64,000 bases of DNA from an uncultured Granulosicoccus sp. (GTDB taxonomy: Bacteria; Pseudomonadota; Gammaproteobacteria; Granulosicoccales; Granulosicoccaceae). Under the pieces are notes generated by a model. The model made no database searches. It saw nothing but the letters and a program-made list of their open reading frames with translations, and was not told the origin of the DNA. Shown one piece after another: positions 18,901 through 26,437 of the stretch. Where the stretch lies: positions 62,001-126,000 of the forward strand of contig CANMQI010000005.1 of the NCBI GenBank assembly GCA_947499955.1, in the 5' to 3' direction. Each line of letters begins with the position of its first letter. Positions within the stretch are counted from its first letter, which is position 1. The translations under genes and the position numbers were made by a program.

Positions 18901-19306
18901 GTCCCATGCTCTGCCCATCCTGAGGCGAGTAGATATGCGCAACACCATACGCATGCAGTTCGCTGATTTCGTCGGGAACTATGACCCCGCCGCCGCCGCC
19001 GAACACGGCGATGTGGGAGGCCCCTTGTTCGCGCAGGGAATCCACCATGTACTTGAAGTACTCGACATGCCCCCCTTGATAGGAGCTGATGGCAATTCCC
19101 TGCGCATCCTCCTGAATGGCGGCCGTCACGATCTCGGCCACCGAGCGGTTGTGTCCCAGATGTACCACCTCCACGCCCGATGCCTGCAACATGCGCCGCA
19201 TGATGTTGATGGAAGCATCGTGTCCATCGAACAGACTGGCCGCGGTGATGAAACGCAAAGGCGGCTGGCTGGTGTCCGGGACAACTGAAAGCGCAACGTG
19301 GGACAT
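15932..19306 (-). CDS. icmF: Fused B12-dependent acyl-CoA mutase with G-protein chaperone (IcmF type)
   Basis: Predicted 1124 residues. An N-terminal cobalamin-binding domain with FDGHDASINIM and the downstream HLGHNRS lies within residues 1-150. A MeaB-like GTPase follows (P-loop GITGTGGSGKSSLTDE near 215; NKLE base-recognition motif near 360). The large TIM-barrel mutase domain covers about 560-1110, including ISGYHIAEAGANPITQLALT. Known IcmF proteins interconvert isobutyryl-CoA and butyryl-CoA, and some act on isovaleryl/pivalyl-CoA; methylmalonyl-CoA mutase is less likely given this domain order. GGAG lies upstream of the ATG. The divergent MerR gene, beta-oxidation genes and shared palindrome suggest induction by an acyl-CoA. 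Confidence 0.93.
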   Translation of the reverse strand: MSHVALSVVPDTSQPPLRFITAASLFDGHDASINIMRRMLQASGVEVVHLGHNRSVAEIVTAAIQEDAQGIAISSYQGGHVEYFKYMVDSLREQGASHIAVFGGGGGVIVPDEISELHAYGVAHIYSPQDGQSMGLQGMIEHMIETTRRLSAGHALPAEAALRDVLDRQSEPFGQALHGPLAHLLSAIENEALSSSELAAMHAAVAGLPRTAPVLGITGTGGSGKSSLTDELVRRLRLDQQDALSVVVLAIDPTRRKTGGALLGDRIRMNSIEHERLFMRSLATRTAAGEVPGTLNDMVAACRLCGVDLVIVETPGIGQGDAGIVGISDVSLYVMTPEFGAASQLEKIDMLDFADIVAINKLERKGGDDALRDVRKQVQRNRLAFAQTPDEMPVFGTIAARFNDDGVTALYQALAEQLREHGLSLAPGCLPHVSVRASTRQSAIIPTSAQRYLSDIAACLRNYHAQTDVQAALVREIQQLTAALRLLGAEAGSDPHTSAGNLPQQHPAMPAGSTLPPQNESVQPSLQALIDERQAQLLAETRQLLGAWPDTVKAYTADELVTRTRDREIRTRTHVTSLSGTRISRVALPRYSDEGDLLAWLRRDNLPGQFPFTAGVFPFKRTGEDPTRMFAGEGGPLRTNRRFKALSEHAPAKRLSTAFDSVTLYGHDPARRPDIYGKVGNAGVSIATVDDMQVLYDGFDLCDPATSVSMTINGPAPTILAFYFVTAVRQQLARFEAETGRPATMSEQQELRRSAYRQVRGTVQADILKEDQGQNTCIFSTEFSLKMMADIQAWFIENEVRNFYSVSISGYHIAEAGANPITQLALTLSNGFTYVESYLARGMDINDFAPNLSFFFSNGMDPEYTVMGRVARRIWAVAMRERYGANERSQKLKYHIQTSGRSLHAQEMAFNDIRTTLQALIAVYDNCNSLHTNAYDEAITTPTDESVRRAMAIQLVINREWGLARNENPNQGSFIIDELTDLVEEAVLLEFDRLSDRGGVLGAMETGYQRGRIQDESMLYEHRKHDGSLPIVGVNTFLNPKEEPPHKVELARSSDAEKDEQIARLEAFHAAHRDSSPDALQRVRTSAIAGDNVFAALMEAVQVCSLGQLTEVLFEVGGQYRRNL

Positions 19307-19345
19307 ATCGAGACTCCGTCGAGATGAACTTCAGCATGCCGCCTC

Positions 19346-19367
19346 TTGACGTTTACGTCAACGTCAA
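19346..19367. promoter_or_regulatory. LiuR-like MerR operator between icmF and the regulator
   Basis: A perfect 16-bp inverted repeat, TTGACGTTTACGTCAA (19346-19361), is followed by one more overlapping half-site ACGTCAA (19361-19367). It lies in the 75-base gap between the divergent starts at 19306 and 19382. Spaced dyads of this kind are typical MerR operators, and the sequence resembles published LiuR sites. Direct control of both arms is inferred. Confidence 0.8.
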
Positions 19368-19381
19368 CTTACTCTACCCAC

Positions 19382-19777
19382 ATGAATGCCTCTCCCAGTG
19401 ATCTTGACCCCGTGTTCTCCATTGCCGATCTGGCTCAGGAAATGGACATCACCACGCGCACCATTCGCTTCTATGAAGACAAGGGACTGCTGCGCCCGGC
19501 CCGTCGTGGCCAGCAACGCATCTATTCGCGCGCGGATCGGACCCGCCTGAAACTGGTCCTGCGTGGCAAGCGTCTGGGCTGGCCACTGGACGACATTCGC
19601 GAGATGATCGAGCTCTATGACACGCCGGACGGTGAGCGCAAGCAACTGGAAGTCATGCTGCAGAAGCTCTCGAACAACCGCTCGGTCCTGCAACAGCAAC
19701 GCGAGGACATCGAACTGGCACTGCGCGAACTCGAGGAAATCGAAGAGCGCTGCCACCACCAGCTACGACAGAGCTGA
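19382..19777 (+). CDS. MerR-family transcriptional regulator, LiuR-like
   Basis: Predicted 131 residues. The N-terminal winged helix-turn-helix (FSIADLAQEMDITTRTIRFY, then EDKGLLRP) is characteristic of MerR proteins, and a C-terminal coiled coil with IELALRELEEIE follows. There are no metal-binding cysteines of the MerR/CueR kind. It groups with regulators of branched-chain acyl-CoA catabolism (LiuR). A TTG at 19346 is in frame, but it would lie inside the operator; the ATG at 19382 places the start next to the helix-turn-helix as in relatives. It is first in a series with thiolase, acyl-CoA dehydrogenase, kappa-GST-like and hydratase genes. Confidence 0.88.
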   Translation: MNASPSDLDPVFSIADLAQEMDITTRTIRFYEDKGLLRPARRGQQRIYSRADRTRLKLVLRGKRLGWPLDDIREMIELYDTPDGERKQLEVMLQKLSNNRSVLQQQREDIELALRELEEIEERCHHQLRQS

Positions 19778-19932
19778 GTGCTTGCGAAGCTGTACGGCAG
19801 CGGGCCTTGCCCCTCTCGACGAACACCCAGGACAATGGCTTCGGGTCCGCCCGCTCGAAGACCACCCCACACTGATCGGGCACGCCTCCTTTTCGACATT
19901 CGTCATCCATACGACACAGGTGATCCTTTCTC

Positions 19933-21129
19933 ATGAACACAACCTCCTCCGATCCGATCGTCATCGTCGACGCCGCCCGTACTCCCATGGGCGGATTCCA
20001 GGGAGACCTGTCCCCTGCCACCTCGCCGGAACTGGGGGCGGTCGCCATTCGCGCAGCCCTGCAGCGAGCCGGTGTCAGCGGAGCAGACGTTGATGAAGTC
20101 ATCATGGGCTGCGTGCTGCCGGCAGGTCTGGGCCAGGCCCCGGCGCGCCAGGCCTCTCTGGGTGCCGGTATTCCGGAAGCCGCGGGCTGCACCACCGTCA
20201 ACAAGATGTGCGGCTCGGGCATGAAGGCGTTGATGTTCGCGCATGACTTGCTACTGGCGGGCAGCAACAAGGTCATGGTGGCCGGCGGCCTGGAGAGCAT
20301 GAGTAATGCACCTTATCTATTGCCCAAGGCACGCAACGGTTTTCGCATGGGCCATGGTGAGGTCAAGGACCACATGTTTCTCGACGGTCTGGAAGATGCC
20401 TACGAGCCGGGCAAGCTGATGGGCCACTTCGCCGAGGCCACCGCCATGCATTACCAGTTCACCCGCGAGGCGCAGGATGCATTCGCCATCACCTCGCTCA
20501 GGCGTGCCCAGCAGGCCATGCAGTCCGGCATCTTCGACAAGGAGATCGAGTCGGTGACCCTCAAGACTCGCAAGGGCGATGTCGTGATCCGCGAAGATGA
20601 GCAGCCCCCCAAGGCCAACCTGGAGCGCATCCCGTCCCTGCGCCCGGCCTTCAGCAAGGAGGGCACGGTCACGGCCGCCAATTCCAGCTCCATTTCCGAC
20701 GGTGCCGCCGCCATTGTCCTGATGCGCCAGTCAGAGGCCGAGCATCGTGGCCTGACGCCGCGAGCCCGCATTCTGGGACACGCCACCCATGCCCAGGCCC
20801 CGGCCTGGTTCACCACGGCGCCGGTATATGCCATGCAAAAGCTGCTGACCACGCTTGGCCTGCAGACCACCGACATCGACCTGTATGAAATCAATGAAGC
20901 CTTTGCCGTGGTCACCATGGCGGCCATGCACGAGATGTCGCTCCCGCACGAGCAGGTCAATATTCATGGGGGCGCCTGCGCCCTGGGGCACCCCATTGGT
21001 GCATCGGGTGCCCGCATCATCGTCACCCTGCTGAACGCGCTGGAGCATCATTCGCAGTCCATCGGCATGGCGTCCCTGTGCATTGGCGGTGGCGAGGCCA
21101 CAGCCGTCGCCATCGAACGCCTGTCATGA
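19933..21129 (+). CDS. Acetyl-CoA C-acyltransferase (thiolase)
   Basis: Predicted 398 residues, normal thiolase length. It performs thiolytic cleavage of 3-ketoacyl-CoA (or acetoacetyl-CoA condensation). The nucleophilic cysteine is in [11 protein letters not shown] near residue 91, and the C-terminal [17 protein letters not shown] carries the second catalytic region; NEAFA is present near 320. AGGTGA lies nine bases before the ATG. Its stop overlaps the next ATG (ATGA), so translation is coupled to the acyl-CoA dehydrogenase. In context it would complete breakdown of an acyl-CoA supplied by the neighbouring enzymes. Confidence 0.95.
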   Translation: MNTTSSDPIVIVDAARTPMGGFQGDLSPATSPELGAVAIRAALQRAGVSGADVDEVIMGCVLPAGLGQAPARQASLGAGIPEAAGCTTVNKMCGSGMKALMFAHDLLLAGSNKVMVAGGLESMSNAPYLLPKARNGFRMGHGEVKDHMFLDGLEDAYEPGKLMGHFAEATAMHYQFTREAQDAFAITSLRRAQQAMQSGIFDKEIESVTLKTRKGDVVIREDEQPPKANLERIPSLRPAFSKEGTVTAANSSSISDGAAAIVLMRQSEAEHRGLTPRARILGHATHAQAPAWFTTAPVYAMQKLLTTLGLQTTDIDLYEINEAFAVVTMAAMHEMSLPHEQVNIHGGACALGHPIGASGARIIVTLLNALEHHSQSIGMASLCIGGGEATAVAIERLS

Positions 21130-22262
21130 TGAGGCTCAGCGAAGAACAGCAACTGATTCGCGATACGGCACGCCAGTTTGCGCGCTCGGTGCTGGCACCG
21201 GCGGCGGCCGACAACGACCGTGATTCGCGCTTCCCCCTGGATGCCATTCGGGAGATGGGACAACTGGGATTTCTGGGCATGCTGGTGCCGGAGGAATTCG
21301 GTGGCGCAGCGGCCGACAACGTAGCCTACGCCCTGGCACTGGAAGAGATTGCCGCCGGCGACGGGGCCTGCTCCACCATCATGAGTGTGCACAACTCAGT
21401 GGGCTGCATGCCCATTCTCAGGTTCGGCACCGACGAGCAGAAGGCGACGTACCTGCCTGCCATGGCTGAAGGCCGCATGCTGGCCGCGTTCTGTCTGACC
21501 GAACCCGACGCCGGATCCGATGCCGGTGCCCTGCGCAGCACGGCCGTGCGCGAGGGTGATCACTACCGGCTCAACGGCACCAAGCAGTTCATCACCTCGG
21601 GCAAGCATGCCGATGTGGCCATTGTCTTCGCTCGAACCGGAGAAGGCAAACAGGGTATCAGCAGCTTCATCGTCAACACCGACAACCCGGGCTATGTGGT
21701 CAGTCGGGTGGAGGAAAAACTCGGACAACGGGCGTCGGACACCTGCCAGATTGTGCTGGAGGACTGCCGGGTGCCGCTCGGCGACCGTCTGGGTGAGGAA
21801 GGAGACGGTTACCGTATTGCATTGGCCAATCTGGAGGGCGGCCGTATCGGTATCGCCGCCCAAGCGGTTGGCATGGCCAGAAGCGCGTATGAACACGCAC
21901 TGGCATTTGCCAAAGAGCGTCACAGTTTCGGCAAGGCGATCATCGAGCACCAGAGCATCGCCTTCAAGCTGGCTGACATGGCCACTCAGCTGGACGCTGC
22001 GCGACTGCTGGTGCTGCGAGCCGCCGATTTGCGTGATGCCGGCGAGCCGTGTCTGGTGGAGGCCTCGATGGCCAAGCTGTTCGCCAGCGAAATGGCCGAG
22101 AAGGTCTGCTCCGAGGCCATCCAGATACACGGCGGATATGGCTATTTGCGCGACTATGCAGTTGAACGTATAGCCCGTGATGTGCGAGTCTGTCAGCTCT
22201 ATGAGGGCACCTCCGAAATTCAGCGTCTGGTGATCAGCCGAGCTCTGAGCAGACAGTCTTGA
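21126..22262 (+). CDS. Acyl-CoA dehydrogenase
   Basis: Predicted 378-residue FAD flavoenzyme introducing the alpha-beta double bond into a short or branched acyl-CoA. FAD/substrate signature [14 protein letters not shown] occurs near residue 120 and FITSGKHAD near 155. The catalytic-base region near the C terminus reads YEGTSEIQR, placing the glutamate at the position used by short-chain enzymes. An open frame runs back to 21078, but the ATG at 21126 overlaps the thiolase stop and starts right before the conserved [13 protein letters not shown]. Isobutyryl-, 2-methylbutyryl- or butyryl-CoA are all possible substrates. Confidence 0.94.
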   Translation: MMRLSEEQQLIRDTARQFARSVLAPAAADNDRDSRFPLDAIREMGQLGFLGMLVPEEFGGAAADNVAYALALEEIAAGDGACSTIMSVHNSVGCMPILRFGTDEQKATYLPAMAEGRMLAAFCLTEPDAGSDAGALRSTAVREGDHYRLNGTKQFITSGKHADVAIVFARTGEGKQGISSFIVNTDNPGYVVSRVEEKLGQRASDTCQIVLEDCRVPLGDRLGEEGDGYRIALANLEGGRIGIAAQAVGMARSAYEHALAFAKERHSFGKAIIEHQSIAFKLADMATQLDAARLLVLRAADLRDAGEPCLVEASMAKLFASEMAEKVCSEAIQIHGGYGYLRDYAVERIARDVRVCQLYEGTSEIQRLVISRALSRQS

Positions 22263-22305
22263 ATCCGGGGCGTTGCCTCTGTAAAAACGCGGTCATCGGA
22301 GACCT

Positions 22306-22920
22306 ATGAGCAGCGCTATTGATTTCTATTTCGATTTCTCCTCCCCCTATGGCTATCTGGCCAGTGAAAGAATCGAAGCCATTGCGACACGATGCGGTCG
22401 TCACGTGGTCTGGCACCCCATTTTACTGGGTGCCATCTTTCGCGTCACCGGCCAGGCACCGCTGACCGAGGCACCGCTCAAGGGTGACTATTCGGTCCGG
22501 GATTTCGCTCGCTCCGCCCGGGAGCATCAGGTTCCCTACCAGCACCCACAGACATTCCCGATTGGCGCCGTGGCGGCCAGCCGCGCCGTTCTATGGGTGC
22601 GCGACCATGACGATACGCCAACGCAGGCACTCACCGGCAGCCTGATTCACGCCCTGTATCGCGCCTACTTCACCGGCGGTCTGGACATCACCAACGTTGA
22701 GGTGATTGCCAACCTTGCCGAGACGCTGGGGCTGGACTCTCACGCCATGCTGCAAGCCCTGCCCTCAGCGCCCATCAAGGAGGCCTTGCGCGCAGAGGTG
22801 GAACAGGCCATTGCCCTGGGCGTCTTCGGCTCCCCCCTGATGATCGTTGACGAAGAACCCTTCTGGGGGCACGACCGACTGGAACAGATGGAACGCTGGA
22901 TCAAGGCCGGTGGCTGGTAA
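22306..22920 (+). CDS. 2-Hydroxychromene-2-carboxylate isomerase / kappa-class GST-like protein
   Basis: Predicted 204 residues with the DsbA-like thioredoxin fold. The N terminus DFYFDFSSPYGYLAS places SSPY where oxidoreductases have CxxC, as in kappa glutathione transferases and HCCA isomerases. The C-terminal region has the cis-proline-type stretch GVFGSPLMIVDEEPFWGHDRL. It follows the dehydrogenase gene after 43 bases and probably shares its transcript. Its role in an acyl-CoA locus is unclear: it could use glutathione or CoA thiols in detoxification, or be a hitchhiker. Confidence 0.88.
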   Translation: MSSAIDFYFDFSSPYGYLASERIEAIATRCGRHVVWHPILLGAIFRVTGQAPLTEAPLKGDYSVRDFARSAREHQVPYQHPQTFPIGAVAASRAVLWVRDHDDTPTQALTGSLIHALYRAYFTGGLDITNVEVIANLAETLGLDSHAMLQALPSAPIKEALRAEVEQAIALGVFGSPLMIVDEEPFWGHDRLEQMERWIKAGGW

Positions 22921-22989
22921 GCGACACCTGCTGTTGACGCTTCATCCCACACTCCGACACTCAACTGAACAAACCGACACTCCTTCTCC

Positions 22990-23769
22990 ATGGCTTACCT
23001 GAAAACCGAAACCGACAGGCGCGGTGTGACGACGATCACACTCAACCGTCCCGAGCAGCATAATGCAATAGACCGGGCCTTCATCGATGAATTCACCACC
23101 ACCCTGCAGCAGCTGGACAGCAACACCCTGATTCTGGTGATTGCCGGGGCCGGCAAGAACTTCTGCGCCGGCGCTGACATCAACTGGATGAAGGCATCGG
23201 CGGACCTGGGGGCCGAACAGAACACTGACGATGCCAGGGCGCTGTCCAACATGCTGGAGACCCTGAACACGTTTTCGCGCCCCACCATTGCTCGCGTTCA
23301 CGGGGCGGCGCTGGGCGGTGGTACGGGTCTGGTGTGCTGCTGCGATATCGTGGTAGCCGATGAAACTGCCCAGTTCGGATTCTCGGAAGTGCGCCTGGGC
23401 ATCCTGCCAGCCACCATCAGCCCCTATGCCATCCAGGCCATCGGCCCGCGTGTCGCCCGGCGCTACTTTCTGACGGGAGAGCGCATTGATGCGATCGAGG
23501 CCTATCGTCTTCGTCTGGTGCACGACGTGTGCTCCACGGACAACATGGACCGGCGCGTGGATGAAAAGATCACGGCGCTGCTCAGCGGTGCACCGGGTGC
23601 CCAGGGTGCGACCAAGAAGCTGATTGCCGATGTCACCGGCAAGCCCATCGACGACACACTGCGACAGGAACTGAGCGAGCGTCTGGCCACAATCCGTACC
23701 GGCGAAGAGGCTCAGGAAGGGCTGGCCGCTTTCCTGCAAAAACGCCCCGCCAACTGGCCGTCAAACTGA
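22990..23769 (+). CDS. Enoyl-CoA hydratase/isomerase family protein
   Basis: Predicted 259-residue crotonase-fold enzyme hydrating an enoyl-CoA. The oxyanion-hole segments are visible as NFCAGADINWMK near residue 58 and VHGAALGGGTGLVCCCD near 105. EVRLGILPATISPY supplies the second catalytic glutamate region. Sequence features such as ADINWMK resemble methylglutaconyl-CoA hydratases (LiuC), but no carboxylase genes for leucine degradation are present, so a general short-chain enoyl-CoA substrate is equally likely. It is last in the MerR-led series; a 3-hydroxyacyl-CoA dehydrogenase is missing from the window. Confidence 0.92.
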   Translation: MAYLKTETDRRGVTTITLNRPEQHNAIDRAFIDEFTTTLQQLDSNTLILVIAGAGKNFCAGADINWMKASADLGAEQNTDDARALSNMLETLNTFSRPTIARVHGAALGGGTGLVCCCDIVVADETAQFGFSEVRLGILPATISPYAIQAIGPRVARRYFLTGERIDAIEAYRLRLVHDVCSTDNMDRRVDEKITALLSGAPGAQGATKKLIADVTGKPIDDTLRQELSERLATIRTGEEAQEGLAAFLQKRPANWPSN

Positions 23770-23894
23770 TATTGGACAAACGGTCATGTATCTGTAGACT
23801 CAACAGCCACAATGACCACTTGAATAAAAACTTAAGGTTAATCTGCTGTGCATTTTAACGAATACTGGTCATTCAACAAAGAGAGAGAACCTTC

Positions 23895-24332
23895 ATGACA
23901 ACAAAACTGGTTATCGGTCTGGACGGGCATGGCTCGGGAGATCGTGCTCTTGCCTATGGCAAGGGGATGGCAGACCTGATAGGTGACTGCGAACTGCTGA
24001 TCGTGTACGTGATCGAGTGGTCCCCCTACTCGTTCCAGACAGCAGAGGAAAATGCAAAACGGCATAAACGCCGCGAAGAAGAAATCAGCACCGCGACCGA
24101 GCGCGTGGTGGCACCAGCCATCCAGCGTCTGGAGGCGGCGGGCATCAAGGCTCGTGGCATGGTGCGTCATGGCGACGTGGCCAGCATCCTCAATGCGGTG
24201 TCGCTGGAAGAGAACGCCCAGCAGATCATTGTCAGTCGCTCATCCGAAGGCGGGTTTACCAAGCGCCTGTTCGGTTCTTCAACAGCCAACCTTGTGATGA
24301 GCAGCAGCGTGCCTGTCACGGTTGTCGGATAA
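23895..24332 (+). CDS. Universal stress protein A family protein
   Basis: Predicted 145 residues, single UspA domain. It begins with KLVIGLDGHGSGDRALAYG, and the C-terminal nucleotide-binding region is SRSSEGGFTKRLFGSSTANLV followed by SSVPVTVVG, which fits the ATP-binding Gx2Gx9G(S/T) pattern. It is transcribed just ahead of the sodium:alanine symporter gene, with only 10 bases between them, so the two are almost certainly an operon. USP-transporter pairs often act as nucleotide-dependent modulators of the transporter; that role here is inferred. GAGAGA lies upstream of the ATG. Confidence 0.9.
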   Translation: MTTKLVIGLDGHGSGDRALAYGKGMADLIGDCELLIVYVIEWSPYSFQTAEENAKRHKRREEEISTATERVVAPAIQRLEAAGIKARGMVRHGDVASILNAVSLEENAQQIIVSRSSEGGFTKRLFGSSTANLVMSSSVPVTVVG

Positions 24333-24342
24333 GGGATATCAC

Positions 24343-25899
24343 ATGACATTCATCTCGCGCGTTCTCCTCTCATTTGCAGCACTGTTGCCCTTCGCGGGCA
24401 GCGCCATGGCACAGGATGCCGCCATGACGCTTGACCAGAAGGTCAACGAAGTATTCGCCAACTTCACCGGCCCGTTTGTCGGTCTGATCTTCGCCCCCCT
24501 TCCCGGCACCTCCTTTCCCTGGATCGTGTTGTGGCTGGTGGTCGCAGCGACCATCTTCACCTTCTACTTTGCCTTCGTGCAGCTGCGCTTCTTCGGGCAT
24601 GCCATCTCCCTGGTGAAGGGTGACTATTCGGATCCAAACGATGCCGGTGAGGTCAGCCACTTTCAGGCACTGGCCACTGCCCTGTCGGGTACCGTGGGTC
24701 TGGGTAACATCGCAGGTGTTGCCGTGGCGGTAGGCATCGGTGGCCCGGGTGCCACATTCTGGATGATTCTGGCCGGTCTCATGGGCATGGCGTCGAAGTT
24801 CACCGAATGTACCCTGGGTGTGAAATACAGAAACGAGTACCCCGATGGCACCGTCTCCGGTGGTCCGATGTACTACATGTCCAAAGGCTTCAAGGAGCTG
24901 GGTCTGCCTGGCGGCAAGTTTCTGGCCGTACTGTTCTCCATCTTCTGCATCCTGGGTGCTCTGGGTGGCGGCAACATGTTCCAGGCCAACCAGGCGCATG
25001 CCCAGATCAGTGGCATCGTGGGTGACTATCCTGGCTGGATCACGGGTGTGATCTTCGCCGTCATCGTATTCTCTGTCATCGTCGGTGGCATCAAGTCCAT
25101 CGCCAACGTGACTGAAAAGGTCGTGCCTTTCATGGGTATCCTGTATGTCGGTGCCGCCATCGTCATTCTGATCGTCAACTATGACAAGATCGGCTGGGCC
25201 TTTGGTCAGATCTTCGAAGGTGCCTTTACCGGACTGGGTGTTGCCGGTGGTTTTGTCGGTGCTCTGATTCAGGGATTCAAACGAGCGGCCTTCTCCAACG
25301 AGGCCGGTGTCGGTTCTGCCGCCATTGCTCACTCCGCGGTCAAGACCAAGGAGCCGATCACTGAAGGTTTCGTGTCTCTGCTGGAGCCGTTGATCGATAC
25401 TGTCATCATCTGCACCATGACAGCACTGGTCATCACCATCTCGGGTCAGTTGATCGTGGACCCCGCGTCGGGCAACTACGTGCTGAATGAAGCCGGCAAT
25501 GCCATTGCAACCATCGGTGATACTTCCGGTGTCGCACTGACATCAGCAGCCTTCGGTTCTTCCATCAGCTGGTTCCCGTATGTACTGGCCCTGGCCGTGG
25601 TGCTGTTTGCCTTCTCCACGATGATCTCCTGGTCGTACTATGGCCTGAAAGCCTGGACCTACCTGTTCGGTGAAGGCAAGATTGCCGAACTGACCTTCAA
25701 GATCATCTTCTGCATCTTCATCGTCATCGGCGCCGCTGCCAGCCTGGGCCCCGTCATCGACTTCTCGGATGCTGCCATCTTCGCCATGGCTGTGGTCAAC
25801 ATCACAGCGCTCTACTTCATGATGAAGATCGTACGCAAGGAACTTCACTCATACAGTGCGCGCCTGAAGAACGGCGAGATTCGCAGGTTCAAGCACTGA
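24343..25899 (+). CDS. Sodium:alanine symporter family protein (AlsT/AgcS type)
   Basis: Predicted 518-residue membrane transporter importing alanine or glycine with Na+. The family hallmark is in the first third (ALSGTVGLGNIAGVAVAVG, then GGPGATFWMI), followed by GGGNMFQANQ and the NEAGVGSAAIAHS motif. The first ~23 residues look like a cleavable signal peptide ending SAMAQ, as in some family members, followed by an amphipathic segment before the first core helix. The ATG at 24343 has AAGGG seven bases upstream; a TTG at 24322 inside the USP gene is unlikely. A G+C-rich hairpin follows the stop. Confidence 0.94.
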   Translation: MTFISRVLLSFAALLPFAGSAMAQDAAMTLDQKVNEVFANFTGPFVGLIFAPLPGTSFPWIVLWLVVAATIFTFYFAFVQLRFFGHAISLVKGDYSDPNDAGEVSHFQALATALSGTVGLGNIAGVAVAVGIGGPGATFWMILAGLMGMASKFTECTLGVKYRNEYPDGTVSGGPMYYMSKGFKELGLPGGKFLAVLFSIFCILGALGGGNMFQANQAHAQISGIVGDYPGWITGVIFAVIVFSVIVGGIKSIANVTEKVVPFMGILYVGAAIVILIVNYDKIGWAFGQIFEGAFTGLGVAGGFVGALIQGFKRAAFSNEAGVGSAAIAHSAVKTKEPITEGFVSLLEPLIDTVIICTMTALVITISGQLIVDPASGNYVLNEAGNAIATIGDTSGVALTSAAFGSSISWFPYVLALAVVLFAFSTMISWSYYGLKAWTYLFGEGKIAELTFKIIFCIFIVIGAAASLGPVIDFSDAAIFAMAVVNITALYFMMKIVRKELHSYSARLKNGEIRRFKH

Positions 25900-25920
25900 G
25901 TTGATTTGAGTTGAAACAGG

Positions 25921-25958
25921 CTGGCCCCGCGGCAAGGATAGCGGCGGGGACCGGCCAG
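25921..25958. terminator. G+C-rich hairpin between convergent genes
   Basis: CTGGCCCCGC (25921-25930) pairs with GCGGGG...GGCCAG (25944-25958) with a small bulge. It lies 22 bases past the symporter stop and before the convergent response regulator gene. There is no T-run, so intrinsic termination is only possible, not certain. Confidence 0.45.
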
Positions 25959-26015
25959 ACACCGAGGAGGTCCAGGCCCCTCTCAGGACCTGCCGATTCC
26001 CCGCAGGCCGAACGG

Positions 26016-26432
26016 CTAGAGTTCCGGCGGATTGACCTTCGCGGTTTCGAACCAGAAGCTCAGCAGATTGTCGATATCCGTTCTGATCGTCTTGTTGTCG
26101 ATGCCCTTGGACATATAGGCATTGGCGTGGTTCTGATAACAGAATTCGATATCATCCGGATTGTCCGAGGTCGTCATCATGACGATGGGAATCTGCTGAT
26201 ACTGTTCATCATGCTTCAGATGCGCCAGCGCTTCGCGGCCATCCATCAAGGGCATGCGAATATCCATGACGATGATTCTGGGCTTAAGGGTGCTCAGCAT
26301 ATCGATGGCCTCCCGCCCGTTCACCGCTCTGACGATCTTGATGTCCGGGCGCAGGCTGTTGATACTGCGCTCCAGCATCATGGCATCAATATCATCATCT
26401 TCGACCAGCAGTATGGTGTTGTCTTGAGCCAT
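26016..26432 (-). CDS. CheY-like single-domain response regulator
   Basis: Predicted 138-residue receiver domain with no output domain. Acidic pocket residues are in LLVEDDDIDAMM, the phosphoacceptor aspartate is in IIVMDIRMPLMDG near residue 61, the switch threonine is in VMMTTSDNPDD, and the conserved lysine is in AYMSKGID. The spacing between D and K and the FCYQNHANAYMSKG segment resemble the Rcp1/phytochrome-type regulators. The start lies 5 bases after the stop of the histidine kinase gene, so the pair is co-transcribed and probably forms a phosphotransfer pair with downstream partners elsewhere. Confidence 0.93.
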   Translation of the reverse strand: MAQDNTILLVEDDDIDAMMLERSINSLRPDIKIVRAVNGREAIDMLSTLKPRIIVMDIRMPLMDGREALAHLKHDEQYQQIPIVMMTTSDNPDDIEFCYQNHANAYMSKGIDNKTIRTDIDNLLSFWFETAKVNPPEL

Positions 26433-26437
26433 GTCAG

